NCBI GenBank assembly: GCA_028455995.1
Contig: JABELC010000003.1
Location: 1,860,001 to 1,924,000 of the forward strand
DNA length: 64,000 bases
Origin: Scleromitrula shiraiana
Lineage: Eukaryota > Ascomycota > Leotiomycetes > Helotiales > Sclerotiniaceae
Direction: 5' to 3'
In this document: positions 10,830 through 22,457 of the stretch, in pieces
How positions within the stretch are numbered: position 1 is the stretch's first letter
Layout of the letters: each line of letters starts with the position of its first letter
The notes under the pieces: model-generated
What the model saw: the letters and a program-made list of their open reading frames with translations, nothing else
What the model was told of the DNA's origin: nothing
Database searches by the model: none
Made by a program: the position numbers and the translations under genes

Positions 10830-11534
10830 ATGTCTATGGAATCTCCAACCCTTCTCAATCTTCCATTGAACATTCGTTTAATTATCTACCCCTTCGTATT
10901 TCCAATTGAGCGAGATCGAAAGACCAGAATACCTCAAAAAGCATCAACCCGTCTCAGATGTCTTGTTACAAATCGTTAAATCTATAACGAAGCACATCTA
11001 ATTGCGTTTTCTAGAATGATGTTCTTTCTGGATCACAGCCTTAGTTGCTGCAACCAGGAAAGGTGGCTTCAAATTTCTTCCTTACTTCGTCCTGAGACCT
11101 TCAAGTCCATTACGATGATCGTATGCTCCAAATCTGATGGAGAAAAAGGTATAAATAGTTGCCGGAAGCATGGTCTCAATCCTTGCTCAAAGTACCTTCG
11201 GTTTGTAGTAGATTCTTTGCCGGGATTGAAAGTTGTTCAATTTGAAAGATTTGACAAGAAGACGTTTCCAACACTTGGTTTTGCTGCTTATTTCAAGCGT
11301 AATCGATCATTGTTTCGTCTTACTTGGGTATTTGACGAATTTACTTCTAGCAATGAGATAGGATCAATACTAGGGAGTGGCAAAAGTATAGAAGTTAAAA
11401 ATCGAGAAGAATCTAGTCTGGTGGTAGAGGTGAAAGACGGATGGAAAGTCAAGAAGAAAGGGCCATTCCTATATGTGAGAGAGAATTCAAACCCGTGCCC
11501 GAAGAAAAGGAAAGTCATGGTGACAGGGACATAA
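10830..11534 (+). pseudogene. F-box-like fungal protein, broken by one in-frame stop
   Basis: One continuous frame runs from ATG 10830 to 11534 and is interrupted only by TAA at 10977-10979. The N-terminal SPTLLNLPLNIRLIIYPFVF matches the LLxLPxEIRxxIYxxVF start of the large fungal F-box-like family. Right at the stop the text is CLVTNR*IYNEAHLIAFSR, where the family normally reads CRQIYNEA, so the stop most likely replaces a Gln codon (CAA to TAA). A GT..AG pair spanning the stop would give a 40-bp intron that lands in another stop, so splicing does not rescue it. The 3' part (172 codons from ATG 11016) could still yield a truncated protein. Substrate and partner are unknown. Confidence 0.7.
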
Positions 11535-11577
11535 ACAATTGAACATTAATTTTATGAATATTGATCGATCATTGTTT

Positions 11578-11793
11578 CATCAACTTCATCAACTTCATCA
11601 ACTTCATCAACTTCATCAATATCAATACGGAAATAACCAGTTCTAGGCATAGAACTCACTCCTACCTGTTTTGGGATCAAAGATTGTCTACCATTTAGGC
11701 ACGTACCTATTATGTAAGTATGTAAGTATGTAAGTATATAAGTATGTAAGTATGTAAGTATGTAGGTATGTAGGTATGTAGGTATGTAAGTAT
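11578..11793. repeat. Two tandem repeats: 9-bp and 8-bp units
   Basis: CATCAACTT units run from 11578 to 11619. TATGTAAG/TATGTAGG units run from 11711 to 11793, with a drift from AAG to AGG in the later copies. They lie in the ~600-bp spacer between two broken genes. No coding signal is present. Confidence 0.8.
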
Positions 11794-12139
11794 AGTATAG
11801 ATGAAGTTCTCCTTCCGTTTTAATAAATCATCTCACTCATCCATTGGAGGCTGTCTATACAGTTATATCTTTCACATTCATTTCTATTTTATCTTCAACC
11901 TTCAACCTTCAACTTTCAAGCTCTCCAATATCTCCAATGTCTTTCTAAACATCGAAATCTTTGAATGATATATCTGAGATTTGAGCCATCAAGAATACAA
12001 CTGATATAGTATTTTCCTTCAAACAACCAATCAATACCTCAACTCCATATCCGAATAATCGAGCGGTAGAAAACACAATTGATATCATACTTTCCGTTGC
12101 CAATCGCGCGACAATCCAGCATATACTATTAACACCACA

Positions 12140-12894
12140 ATGAAGTCCCTTACACCTTGGGAATTCATCATGGCGACTCGTCAATTCACCTAGTTTCCAA
12201 AGCTTCCTACATAAATTAGAGAAACCATTTGGCAATTAACTCTTCAGCCTCGAATCGAAGAGATAAGAGCACAAGAGAAACGAGGGTTTGGATTCTATAG
12301 CCCGGCAAGATTACCCATTGCTTTTAGAATCTGTCGCGATTCTCGACAGGCTGTCAGAAAGATGTACGAAACATGCTTTGGTGGACCACTTTTTCCGGCT
12401 TTGATTCTCGGAAATTTCGAGAGTGACACATTATTCTTGGATTGGTCCCTCGAGCCATATTTTGAGCGTTTGTTTCGGTCGTTTCTCAAAATAAACTGAG
12501 AAAGATGGAACATCTAGCTATCCACTCGGATTTTGCTGTTGGTGGATATGCAGGGGTTGTCTATGGTACGTGGCGATTGCTCTGTACTGTGGCCATATCT
12601 ACTTCGGCCTTGAGAACAATTACCATTATATACGATCCTATATCTGAGCTTTCGGGTCTTGATCTTGAGGATCTGTTCGAGGCCGCAGAGGAAGGGGTAG
12701 AACCAGTATTCTACGACCAAGTTTCCGATTTTTCACTCATTGACACGAGAGATGAAGAAGAGGATAATGAGGACTATCATGATTGGATTTGCCCATTACC
12801 GTACTTAGAAGAGAGACACGAGTTGTTCACGAGCTTCGCTGATATGTCCCAAAAGTATTTATGGACATGGAAGCTTCCCAGTGATCGTCGTTAG
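12140..12894 (+). pseudogene. 2EXR-domain protein, broken by two stops and a frameshift
   Basis: Reading from ATG 12140 gives RQFT*FPKLPT*IRETIW, where the 2EXR family has F..FPkLPtEIRl.IW. The stops are TAG 12191-12193 and TAA 12212-12214. The frame then stays open through RIEEIRAQEKRGFGFYSPAR, LPIAFRICRDSRQAV and the FGGPLFPALI block to FLKI, near 12490. A one-base frameshift follows, and the next frame continues with KMEHLAIHSDFAVGGYAGVV and an acidic C-terminus to the stop at 12892-12894. Together these are the familiar 2EXR domain and its extension. The function of intact 2EXR proteins is unknown. Three independent lesions argue against sequencing error alone. Confidence 0.8.
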
Positions 12895-15434
12895 CCTCAT
12901 TCAATCTACAGTTAGCACTTGTTGTTTGCGATGATGCATCAAGATCCATCCAATATACTACATTCGAATTCGCATTCGCTAACTTGTTTTTGGTATGTAG
13001 ATTGAGTTCTTGTCTTCTTCCATTATCTCCAACGTCTAGTCATTGTTTCAATAGTTATATTATAGTGGAGTAGTTAGAATCTTGAGGAGGAAAGTGGCCT
13101 GTTTTCAAGTTAAAATCAATGTTTAAACTATCATGGATGAGCATACCAATAAACATACTTTTGATGACATTTTGAGTGAATTTCGAATGATTTTCTTTCC
13201 ATGATCTGTTATTCTAGGTTCTTTAACATATTTCTTATTTTATGGAGAATACGAAAACGAATCGTCATATCACTCATGAACAGTGAACAGTGAACAGTGA
13301 ACAGTGAACAGTGAACAGTGAACAGTGAACAGTGAACAGTGAACAGTGAAATGTGAAATGTGAAATGTGAAATGTGAAATATGAAATATGTATTTCAAAG
13401 TTTAGATTCCGCCAACCACCCCTCCCCCTGCCTACAGCTTTGTTAGCACATGCTCTCATAGTCCAAGTAAGCACTAAGCTATATTATATTTCTCAAGATT
13501 TTCTCATTCCCTAAACACCGTCTCTACTGCCAGTGTTTATTATTTATTATTTCTTCTTAATTATTTATTCTTTATTCTTCATTCTTTATTCTTCATTCTT
13601 TATTCTTCATTCTTTCTCCCAACACCCATTGACATATTTTACACCCCCGAAAGAAAACGACTTGATCATTTTCCAACTTGAACCACCATATCAACGACGG
13701 TGAAGGAATCGGTCTTTTCTCAAAGAATCGCTCGCTACTTTTTGTCTCGGATTAAGATTGCGGGATATTAAATAGTGATTGAATGACGAGCTTCGTGTCA
13801 CATACAACCATACGATACTGTAGATATCGACACATTGATATCGCTTCTTCCTTCCTTCCTTCCTTCCTTCCATCCATCCATCAATCCATCCATAATATGT
13901 GAAACAACGCACGTATAAATATCCATATAACACCCACATACATACATACATACATAAATACATACATAGACACACACGCCACTCCCCCGACCCACCAGCC
14001 TCGAGAGAAAACACCCCGAACCGCAAGATCATCAAAATACCCCCGAAATATCCAAAGCGGCGCCGGTACCCTCAACGATGCCGTATTTATCTTTTCCAGA
14101 TCCAGATCGGAGAAACCAAAATCAAAAACTAAATTCATCTCTTCTCGCTGGTTGGGAAATAATGATGTGTTTCTATATAGTATTTCTATACAGTATATAT
14201 ATCCAATCGTCACTTCATCACCCACGCACCACAACATTCCAAAATACCGCTAGTAACTTGAACGACGTATCTCTGAATACCCGACTAGAATATCCAAGTA
14301 CGAGCCAATCAGATATATAACGTATTTGCGCACTTTATTTTCATTTCCAAGCTGTAAATAAGGAAATAAATAAATAAATAAATAACAAGTGCACTTGCGC
14401 CAGACGATACTAAAATATGGGTAAATTGCCGCCCCCCCACAAACTAATAGGTTGATTAATAAGAGTCAAGGCATATATACATGCATGCATGCATGCATTC
14501 ATTCATCCGCCCTACCATCAGGTTGAATTTTGTAATTTGAGGACTAATGTTAGATGGGACGTGGTTGCATAGTTGATTGTAAGGATTGTAATGATTGTGA
14601 TCAGGTGGTGAGAGGGCGAAGATGAGATAAGCCGGAGACCGTGATTATAGTAGCGAAGCCCAAGCATTAGCTCTAAAGATGATATAGATATTTGGCAAAA
14701 AATCAGCGAATAAATTCCGCGCGGAACCACAAAATTTTGCGATTCGAGTTGAGAGTTACAATTACATGGGGAGAATTGAGCAGAAATTCGGAGTGGCAAG
14801 TGGGAGTCAGGTTGACCAACAGGGGGGGGGGGGGGGGGGATTCTGTCACTTCAGTCCATCAATGTCAGGCTCGGGTTCAATATGAACTTCATTGAAAACT
14901 TCCTCTTCGTCCGAATACCGTATGTTTAATAACCCTGAAGTGTTAGTTTTGACGGTCGGGGTTGGCGTTCGAGTATCGATATGCTATAAGGACGGAGTGT
15001 GAAGACTCGTCGATAGAAGAAGGTTCCTGTCGTGCATTGATTTGACTCTCGCCGCATTCAATTTTAATCAAGCTATCATGGAAATTATGATGATCTTTAC
15101 GTTGACAGCCCTATGATCCTAGTATCACTCGGATGCAACTGCCCAAGCACTTGTTTATACGATATCCACGTTGGGGAAAATCACGGTAAGAAATTCCCTC
15201 AAGCCTATGTCCAGTCAAAAGTATTGCGATGGCAGTAACAGATTCTTGTGATCGACATATATATCTTCTTAGCAACAGTGGGGTGCTAGTTGTTGCCGCC
15301 TCGAGTTGAAACTAATGGGCGAAGCTTCGGGGCCGAGAGGTGATTCGGATTCTTCTAAGTATTTATATCACGTATGGTGCTCGAGAAAACAGAATATCGA
15401 TCATTCCACCGTGGCTTCAATAAATCCCATAACA
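12895..15434. other. Gene-free repeat-rich spacer
   Basis: It includes heptamer arrays (listed separately), TTTATTCTTCATTC-type repeats at about 13558-13617, CTTC/CATC and CATA microsatellites at 13848-13965, and a poly-G run at 14822-14839. Open frames on both strands here are products of low complexity (for example a Tyr/Val-rich frame over the CATA repeat). I see no gene. Confidence 0.6.
13278..13390. repeat. Heptamer arrays (GAACAGT)n then (GAAATGT)n
   Basis: About ten GAACAGT units are followed without a gap by GAAATGT and GAAATAT units. The second array looks derived from the first by substitutions at fixed unit positions. The array is non-coding. Confidence 0.85.
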
Positions 15435-16717
15435 ATGCCTAATATTTCCACACTCTCATTTTTGCTTTGTTTTGGTTTGGTGTTAGTCTCCCCGAAATGT
15501 CAAGCGCAAATCAGTGGGATCGATGTCAGAGATATGATGGAAGAGATGGAGCATCTCTTAGTGGATAACGATGGAACAAATTCAAATGGGTTTGTTAAAG
15601 GAGTCTCTCCATGTCTCAACTATGCAGTCGGTTCCAGTTACCAAGGAGAGCAGTCTTCTGCTCAGTGGGTTCGATTTGCCTTTCATGATTTTGTTACAGC
15701 TGATATAGCTAGCGGAACCGGGTATGTTGCTTCTCTTGTCATCTAATTAGAGACTTTACTGATAACTTGAAGTGGTTTGGATGCATCTTTAGGCTTCGAA
15801 AGTAATCATGGAGGAAATGGAGGGCTGTTTGTGAACGATTCTCTCACATTCTTTCCACCTGTAAGATAATTTAAATCAAATCAGTTTATGAAAGCAGCTC
15901 GCTGACTATTGAACAGACAGTTAGTGCTTACCTGAGCACGAGTGATAACATAGCACTTGGAGTTGTGGCATCTGTTGCAAGTTGTAGTGGATCAAACTCT
16001 GGAATAGGGTTGCGCGTTGGTAGAATTGATGCAACAGCTGCAGGTCCATCGGATGTCTTTGTGCCAGGACCAGCAACAGATCTGAACACGACTCTCGCCC
16101 AGTTTTCATCTGCCAGTTTTGATGCAAGTGATACTATAGCCCTGACAGCATGTGGGCACTCACTGGGTCGAATTCATTACACCAATTTTCCCTACCACCA
16201 CTAGTGAATCATCGGGATCTGGGACATCTCTTTTCGGGAAAACAACATACTGGCCATTCAATAGTACAATTTCATCGCCGGGAACAACATTGCTATCTTT
16301 CAACAACGTCACTTATCCGGTCCAGGATAATATTTTTGTTTTGCCTGCACAGTCGACCTTTGAGCAAAGCACCGATTCATTGGTCATTAAAGGTGCAGCT
16401 CTCAGCTCTCAGCTCTCAGCTCTTCAAGTGGAGATATGACGACGACATTGTATGTGCCAACCCGTCAGCAAGAAACAATAGGTCCAAAGATTGTCAAACA
16501 AACAGGGAAAATGAGCCAATATGGAACCGCAGGACAATATACTCTATATTCCTCGGATTCCGTGACTGTGTCTTCTACTGGTACAGTGATCGTGAAGGTC
16601 AATTTGGGTGATGATTCAAGTAGAACTGTGAAGAGTACAATTTTTGCTTCTTCTTCTTCTTCTTCTTCTTCTTCTTCTTTTTCATGGAAAGGGAAGCTGA
16701 GGTGGTCCGGAAGATGA
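15435..16717 (+). pseudogene. Fungal heme peroxidase (plant-peroxidase fold), frameshifted
   Basis: Exon 1 starts at ATG 15435 with a signal peptide (NISTLSFLLCFGLVLVSP). It joins exon 2 (15773-15860) and exon 3 (from 15917) across 51- and 56-bp introns. The distal heme motif is WVRFAFHDF and the proximal histidine motif is ALTACGHSLGRIHYTNF, both intact, so this was a secreted class II-like peroxidase. Two frameshifts follow. One lies in a T run at 16186-16189. The second lies in a tandem AGCTCTC repeat (16397-16424), where two extra heptamers (14 bp) exactly account for the phase change. Beyond it the C-terminal domain continues in frame to 16717 with a Ser run from a TTC microsatellite. 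Some conserved sequence after the proximal His also seems reduced. Homopolymer sequencing error remains possible for the first lesion. Confidence 0.75.
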
Positions 16718-17947
16718 AGAGAGAGACATGGATAATGTGGAGATTAATCCATCTCTGCACCAAACTGTAGAGAAATGCCAGAATAATAATACTTTTGTAA
16801 GATACGGAAGTATACCCCTCGTCAATTGGTAAGACATACATACGGTTCATACTTTGATTGTATTTATCGTAGTTCGTATTTCATCATCCTTGAGATTAGA
16901 GATATTTTGCAGAAGCCAAGTAAATGGTCACAGGCCTAAACAACCTTAACAACCTTAACAACCTTAAGTTCGGAGAATTTGATGAAAGAGGAAGGAAAGA
17001 AGGTACAAGAAGGGTACAAATAAGAAGGTACAATCTTCTAAATAGTCCGTGTGTTATTCAAATGTAGAAGGAACCCAGACCATAATATTTACTCGATTCA
17101 TCATTATCGTCCCATTTTGAATAAACTTTATCCAAATTCAGAACAGAACAGAACAGAACATTCTCATCGACGATTTACTATAAAATCACGCCATAATAAT
17201 ATTATCATGCGTTTATATAGAAAATCATATTATGAGGATAATTTATTAGAGCATACATTCATTCCTTTTGCAGATAGATATAGATAGTAAAACGGTAATC
17301 ATCAACAGAATGAGACAAATCACATTTTGAAGATTCTAGGAAATTTTCCTCACTTTTGATGAATAACGGTTGAACAGTTGAACCGTTGAACCGTTCAACG
17401 GTTAGACAGTTAAGCTGATCGGACATTATTACAAACATACATCCGAATCTAAATGGCTTTTTGAAGTTATATAACAATAACAGCCTTCTTTTTTCTTTTT
17501 TTCTTGTTTCTTGCTTCTAGAACTTACACTGCAGGTTTCACAGAAAGAAGAAAAAAGAATATGTTCCATGAAACACGCATGCATGAGGAATCTTCATTAT
17601 TCATCATTAGATTTTGATTGAGAGCTGAAAAACAAGGTTTTCATTTCTTTTCGTTTTCTATTACATCTTATGTTCTGTAACCCAATCTCATCACCGATAG
17701 TGAAGTATCACGATCACGATCACGATCATAATCCCAATCCCAATCCCAATCACAATCCCAATCCCAGTGCCGTTCCTTCCGGCATAGCTTACACTGAGTC
17801 CGTTGCCAATACCCAAATATCCAAATATTACATGCGAGTGAGTCTCCCTGAACGCCTATTGCTCCGTCGTCGCCCGAATGAAATCCCCCCAATATCCTTT
17901 CAATCACCTATGTGTAACATGATGATGATCTAATACACAGGTGTTGA
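16718..17947. other. Gene-free spacer
   Basis: Short repeats (AACCTTAAC, AGAACAGAACAG, GATCAC and CAATCC units near 17710-17765) are present. No coding signal is seen apart from frames created by the repeats. Confidence 0.5.
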
Positions 17948-18064
17948 TTAGAGACAATCCGTAACTTCGCACCAACCGCAGTAGTCGTGGTCTCCATATT
18001 GTTCCTCCTTGCAGCATTGGGGGCAGCAGTGGTTGACAAGAGGTGTTGGGGTTGTGACTGCCAT
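17948..18064 (-). CDS. Candidate 38-residue cysteine-rich small protein
   Basis: The start codon at 18064 sits in an excellent fungal context (ATCAAAATGGCA). The product begins MAVTTPTPLVNHCCPQCCKE and ends YCGWCEVTDCL, with seven cysteines (residues 13, 14, 17, 18, 29, 32, 37) and one His (12). The CCxxCC and CxxC pairs suggest metal binding or a compact disulphide knot. There is no signal peptide, so a cytosolic zinc- or copper-binding role would fit better than a secreted effector; that is inference. A TA-repeat TATA-like stretch lies ~210 bp upstream (about 18271-18285). I recognise no family. It is the only protein-like object in a 5.7-kb desert. Confidence 0.45.
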   Translation of the reverse strand: MAVTTPTPLVNHCCPQCCKEEQYGDHDYCGWCEVTDCL

Positions 18065-21000
18065 TTTGATAGATGAGGAATTTGGGTGATGATTATATGA
18101 GGTGCAGTAGCTTGCTTGATGTAGTGGAGAGGGAGACGATGGAGGATGTATCAAAGATAGCTTGCTTGTAAGAGAATTGGAGATTTGCAGGTGTAGAGGA
18201 TGAGGATAGATGTAGTTTTCCGCGAGAAATCTGGAGGATAGTGACAATCGAAGAAGGACTACCCCTCGATATATATATATATATATCCATCTTGTACCAG
18301 GCAACAGGAAAATTTCCTCATCTCGCATCTTACGCCCAGCTCCCCTCAAGACATCTTGCAACGATCACCACATACATACCCACGACATTTCAACAGTACA
18401 CAATCAGTTTAGTACCAAAGGATCCGCGTAATGATGAATGAACGATATGACATACGATACCCAAGAAAAAAGTCACAAGCAGGGGATGCATGTCACAGCC
18501 TCGGCATCCCTGTTTTGCCCTGCGTTACTAAGGTACAGCGGTGAGCAGAGTGAGGCTGTCTTCGTCATCAACTCCCCTGTTTTCTCCTTTTCAACCTTTC
18601 ATTTCTATTGGTCCCAATTTCCCATTCATCCCCGTGCCTCTCTCTCACTCCTCAGCACGTTAATGCCGACCTTACACCAACAAACAAGCATCTCCAAGTG
18701 GCACATGCGCGCAGCACATGCAAATATGTCAAACCGAAAGATAAGGTCGGCCATGGCATGGGCATCAAATCTTAGATTGAGAATGATGAAAAACGACCGT
18801 GCAATATCATGTGGTTCCTTGCTTATACAATAGATGTGCAGACTGCATGTTTACTTCTATTTTGATATACGATGTGGATCTCATCCTATCTAGACATCAA
18901 GCAATTGAGCAAGAGCTCCATTTTCTGTTATCCCCTGCCATCATCCTTCCCCTCTATGAACGTACTACCCCTCGTTTCAACATATTCCGCTCCACTCCAT
19001 CAATACCATCGACTTCTCTTTTAAGTTCATTTGTCTCATTACTGAAGGAAACGAGAAAAGCACACACCTACTTCAAATCCCTGCGTTTAAACTATACACT
19101 CAGACCATACCATATCTTCCCTCGCGCCCCCCCCCCCCCCAATCCGCCGTTCAATGCAAAAATCAAACCACAAGCTCCACAACCCACCATATAAATACTC
19201 AATCGATCCTAGATCAATGCACCCTCGATGATCATTATTCACCAAACAAAAACCTCCATGTACCACGTCCCTGCAATAATCAATCTAGAGCAAAACAAGC
19301 ATGTCTACCCTACCTACATACATACCCTTTCAATACATGCCTTCAGATATTCCCTGTCCCGTCTTTGGTAACATCAGCAAGCACCCACGGACATCGGGCC
19401 TTGCCGAAATTTCCATTCCGTCTCCTCGGGACGTTTCTTTTCCGTATGCTCGCTCGCTTGCCTGCCTGGTAATTGATCTCCTTTAAGTTCATTTCGGTTT
19501 CGGTTTCTCTCCCCTCTCGCAGCGTGCAGAAATATGTCTTAGGATAATCTTAAATCTTTTACTGAATTTTCCCCTTCCTGGCCCTGGCATTATTTCAGCC
19601 AGCCAAACATGAAGAAGAAGAGGGAAATATCAAAGAAATGGAAGAAAGTTGGAGTAGCAATACATAGAAGCAGCTGAATGTAAGCACCTCGGGCTGTACC
19701 GAAGCAGGTCAGAAACTTAACCTATGCCGTAATTCGAGATTATGCACGCCTGCATTTACATATATGTATGTATGAGAAGGCTGCGTGGGATTTCCACGTT
19801 AGTGTAACTTAGCATATCGACCTCGGGAAGTTACAAGCTCTGTTTATTCACTCACTCACTACTGTATGACTTGAATTTAGATTTCCTCTATACACATCAT
19901 CATCACCATCATCATCATCATCAAAGTAAACACCAGTAAATAGACTAACTCTAACATACCATACACACATCAACGATCTCACGACTCTCCCTCTCCCTCT
20001 CCCTCTCCCTCTACCTATCCCAATAATCCCCTACATACAACCCCACAACACCACATCCCCACCAAATAAATCATCATCACTCATATCTAGCTCACTACAT
20101 CTCCAACGCCCATCTCTCTTATTCTTCACTCCTCTAGTATCGATTTCGTCAAACTACTCTACTACTATTTTCGTCCGTAGAACCTTAAGCTTATAATTAC
20201 TTACTGATAGACGGCTCGCCTAACGAACCAATAAATTGCGTATCCGACCCGATGTTCACCTCGCCTCGTCTGGTACAGCATGCTTGCTAGCCGATCTATC
20301 CGTATCCGTATCTGTATCTGTATCTGTATCCGAATGCGAATCCGAAGACTAAGTAAGGATTTAGGATTTAGGATTCAGGGTTTAAGTTTCAAGTTTTAGA
20401 TTTTGATTTAAGTTTTTGATTTAAGTATTCAAGGCTGGCATAGCGCGGCTACGTCGACATGCGCGCTGGAGATCTAACTCTGATTGATGCACGAGTGTCT
20501 GTCCTGTCTCTATCGCATATCATGCGTGTTTCGACGGATAGTGTATATGTCGCTTTAGTTATAGAGTAGCATGGTACTTGCCATCTGGATATTCACTTTC
20601 CGTCTGCGTTTTCCTATGGGTTGGTGTATATCTATGTATCTATGCAGCTAAATAGTTGTTTTTGATCATGATAAATATAGCGGCGATTTTAATTTCAGCC
20701 GCTCATTCGGCGCACTTGTTTGTGATTTGGGCTCTGTTTTTTATAGTATGATGTTTTGATTTAGGGTTGGCGTATTTTATCTAACTAGCTTTATTTAGCT
20801 AGCTTTATTTAACTAGCTTTATCTAACCATCCCATTCTATATATCCACAGCCCTATCGTATGTCACATCCAAGCTCTAATTTAAATCATCCCAATATCAA
20901 TACTACCCATCACCATCTATTCTTATTCGAAACTAGGAGAACCCATCTCTCGCACCCTCATTATCTTCTTTACCTAAGTAATTCTACTCTACTCTACTCT

Positions 21001-22457
21001 ACCCTACCATATTCCATCCCATCCCATCCCATCCCATTCCCATTCCCACCCCACCCCACCACCCAAAATAAAACAGCATAACAACCGCCAACTAACTCAA
21101 TTCCCACTCTATTCTCTACCAAACCAAACCGAACACAACCAAACACAACCAACCAAATAAAATCTCAAGCACCTCGTATCTGCATAGCAGTAAAACCCAC
21201 CAAGCGAGCCCCAAACCAAACCAAACCATCCTTCCTTCTATTCCTTCCTTCCATGCCATGCCATGCCATGCCATGCCATGCCATAAACAGACATACCGTT
21301 TTCGGGTCGACGTGGTATCGTAGCATCATAATATCATAATATCATAATATCGTAGCATCGTCAGACCTCTCTATGCCCGTGACTTGCTACCTCGTTCACC
21401 TATTTATCCATCCACCTATGCATTATTGACTCATCTATTCATTCATCCATCAATCATTCACTGATATGCCAAGATAACGGGAACAGGAACGGGAGCGAAA
21501 CGGATGGATAGGGATATGATATGGAGGGCGGGAAAAGCGGTTATTCATTAATCATTAGCCATTAATCATTAATCACCGAACGAATACATGGGTGGGGGGG
21601 GGGGGTCGATGCAGAATCGAGGAGGTAGGTTTTAATTGTGATGTATATTTATGACTTTTGATAGTGGCAATGGGTAGATTTTAAGGGGGAGGGAAAGGGT
21701 GTGGATTTTTTTTTTTGTGTGGATGATTGTTTAGGGTGGATGGGGTTGATTTGTTTATTTAGTTAGTTAGTTAGTTAGATAGATAGTTAGATGGATAGAT
21801 GATAGATGGATGGATGGATGGATGATAGGGTGTTTAGTTTATATTGGTCAATTATTACTGTGATCGGTAAATACCATACCATACCATACATAGCATATCA
21901 TACCCCTACTCTTACTTCGACTCTTCATCCTGCCCAGCCCAGCCCAGCCCTGTCCTGACAATCTGCCGCCTAACCCATACAAGTAACTCAATCTCTGGTA
22001 ACGAATCCACAATCCAAAATCATATTATCCATCCCAACTAAACCCATTCAACTAACCCATTCCATTCCATTCCATTTCATTCCAAGCCATTCAGCCCCAC
22101 TCCGCTCCATCCCCACGAGAAAACTCCATTCAAGATACCATACCAAGACCCCCAAGCCAAGCCAACCCATACCAAACCAAACCAAGTAATTCCGTGTCCC
22201 AGAAAAAAGTGCGAGTCCGAATTTCTATGCGAAATCCTAATAAGAGATGACATGTCATGTCATGTAACGTCATGCAATGCCATGCAATATCAATACTCTC
22301 ATTCGGTAGCGTATCATATCAATCCAAAGAAGAAGAAGAGAAAGAGGTAAAAAAAGAAGAGAGAATGAAGAGAAAAAAAAAAGAGGTATCTTCCGCATCA
22401 CCGCACCAAATTCTTACACACAAGCAGGCAAGCACGCAAGCACGCACGTTCACTCGC
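18065..22457. other. 4.4-kb microsatellite-rich desert
   Basis: It is dominated by short tandem repeats, including CATCAT at 19898-19923, CCCTCT at 19988-20011, GTATCTGTATC at 20300-20330, CTTTATTTAACTAG at 20780-20825, CCATG at 21253-21284, GATA/GATGG at 21775-21830, and poly-C and poly-G runs. The frames seen are low-complexity. No gene or RNA is recognised; long UTRs or non-coding transcripts are possible but unsupported. Confidence 0.6.

Noticed and set aside
10975..11014. A 40-bp intron removing the F-box pseudogene stop
   Set aside because: The splice product runs straight into TGA, and the removed text is the conserved IYNEA motif.
13278..13390. CRISPR-like array
   Set aside because: Heptamers repeat without spacers; this is a simple tandem repeat in a eukaryote.
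13691..14237. Overlapping minus-strand frames rich in Tyr, Val, Cys and Met
   Set aside because: They read through CATA and CTTC microsatellites; the residues follow the repeat.
18093..18833. Several 60-137-codon frames around the Cys-rich micro-protein
   Set aside because: Low-complexity (YIYIYI) or without coding character; only the 38-codon frame looks protein-like.
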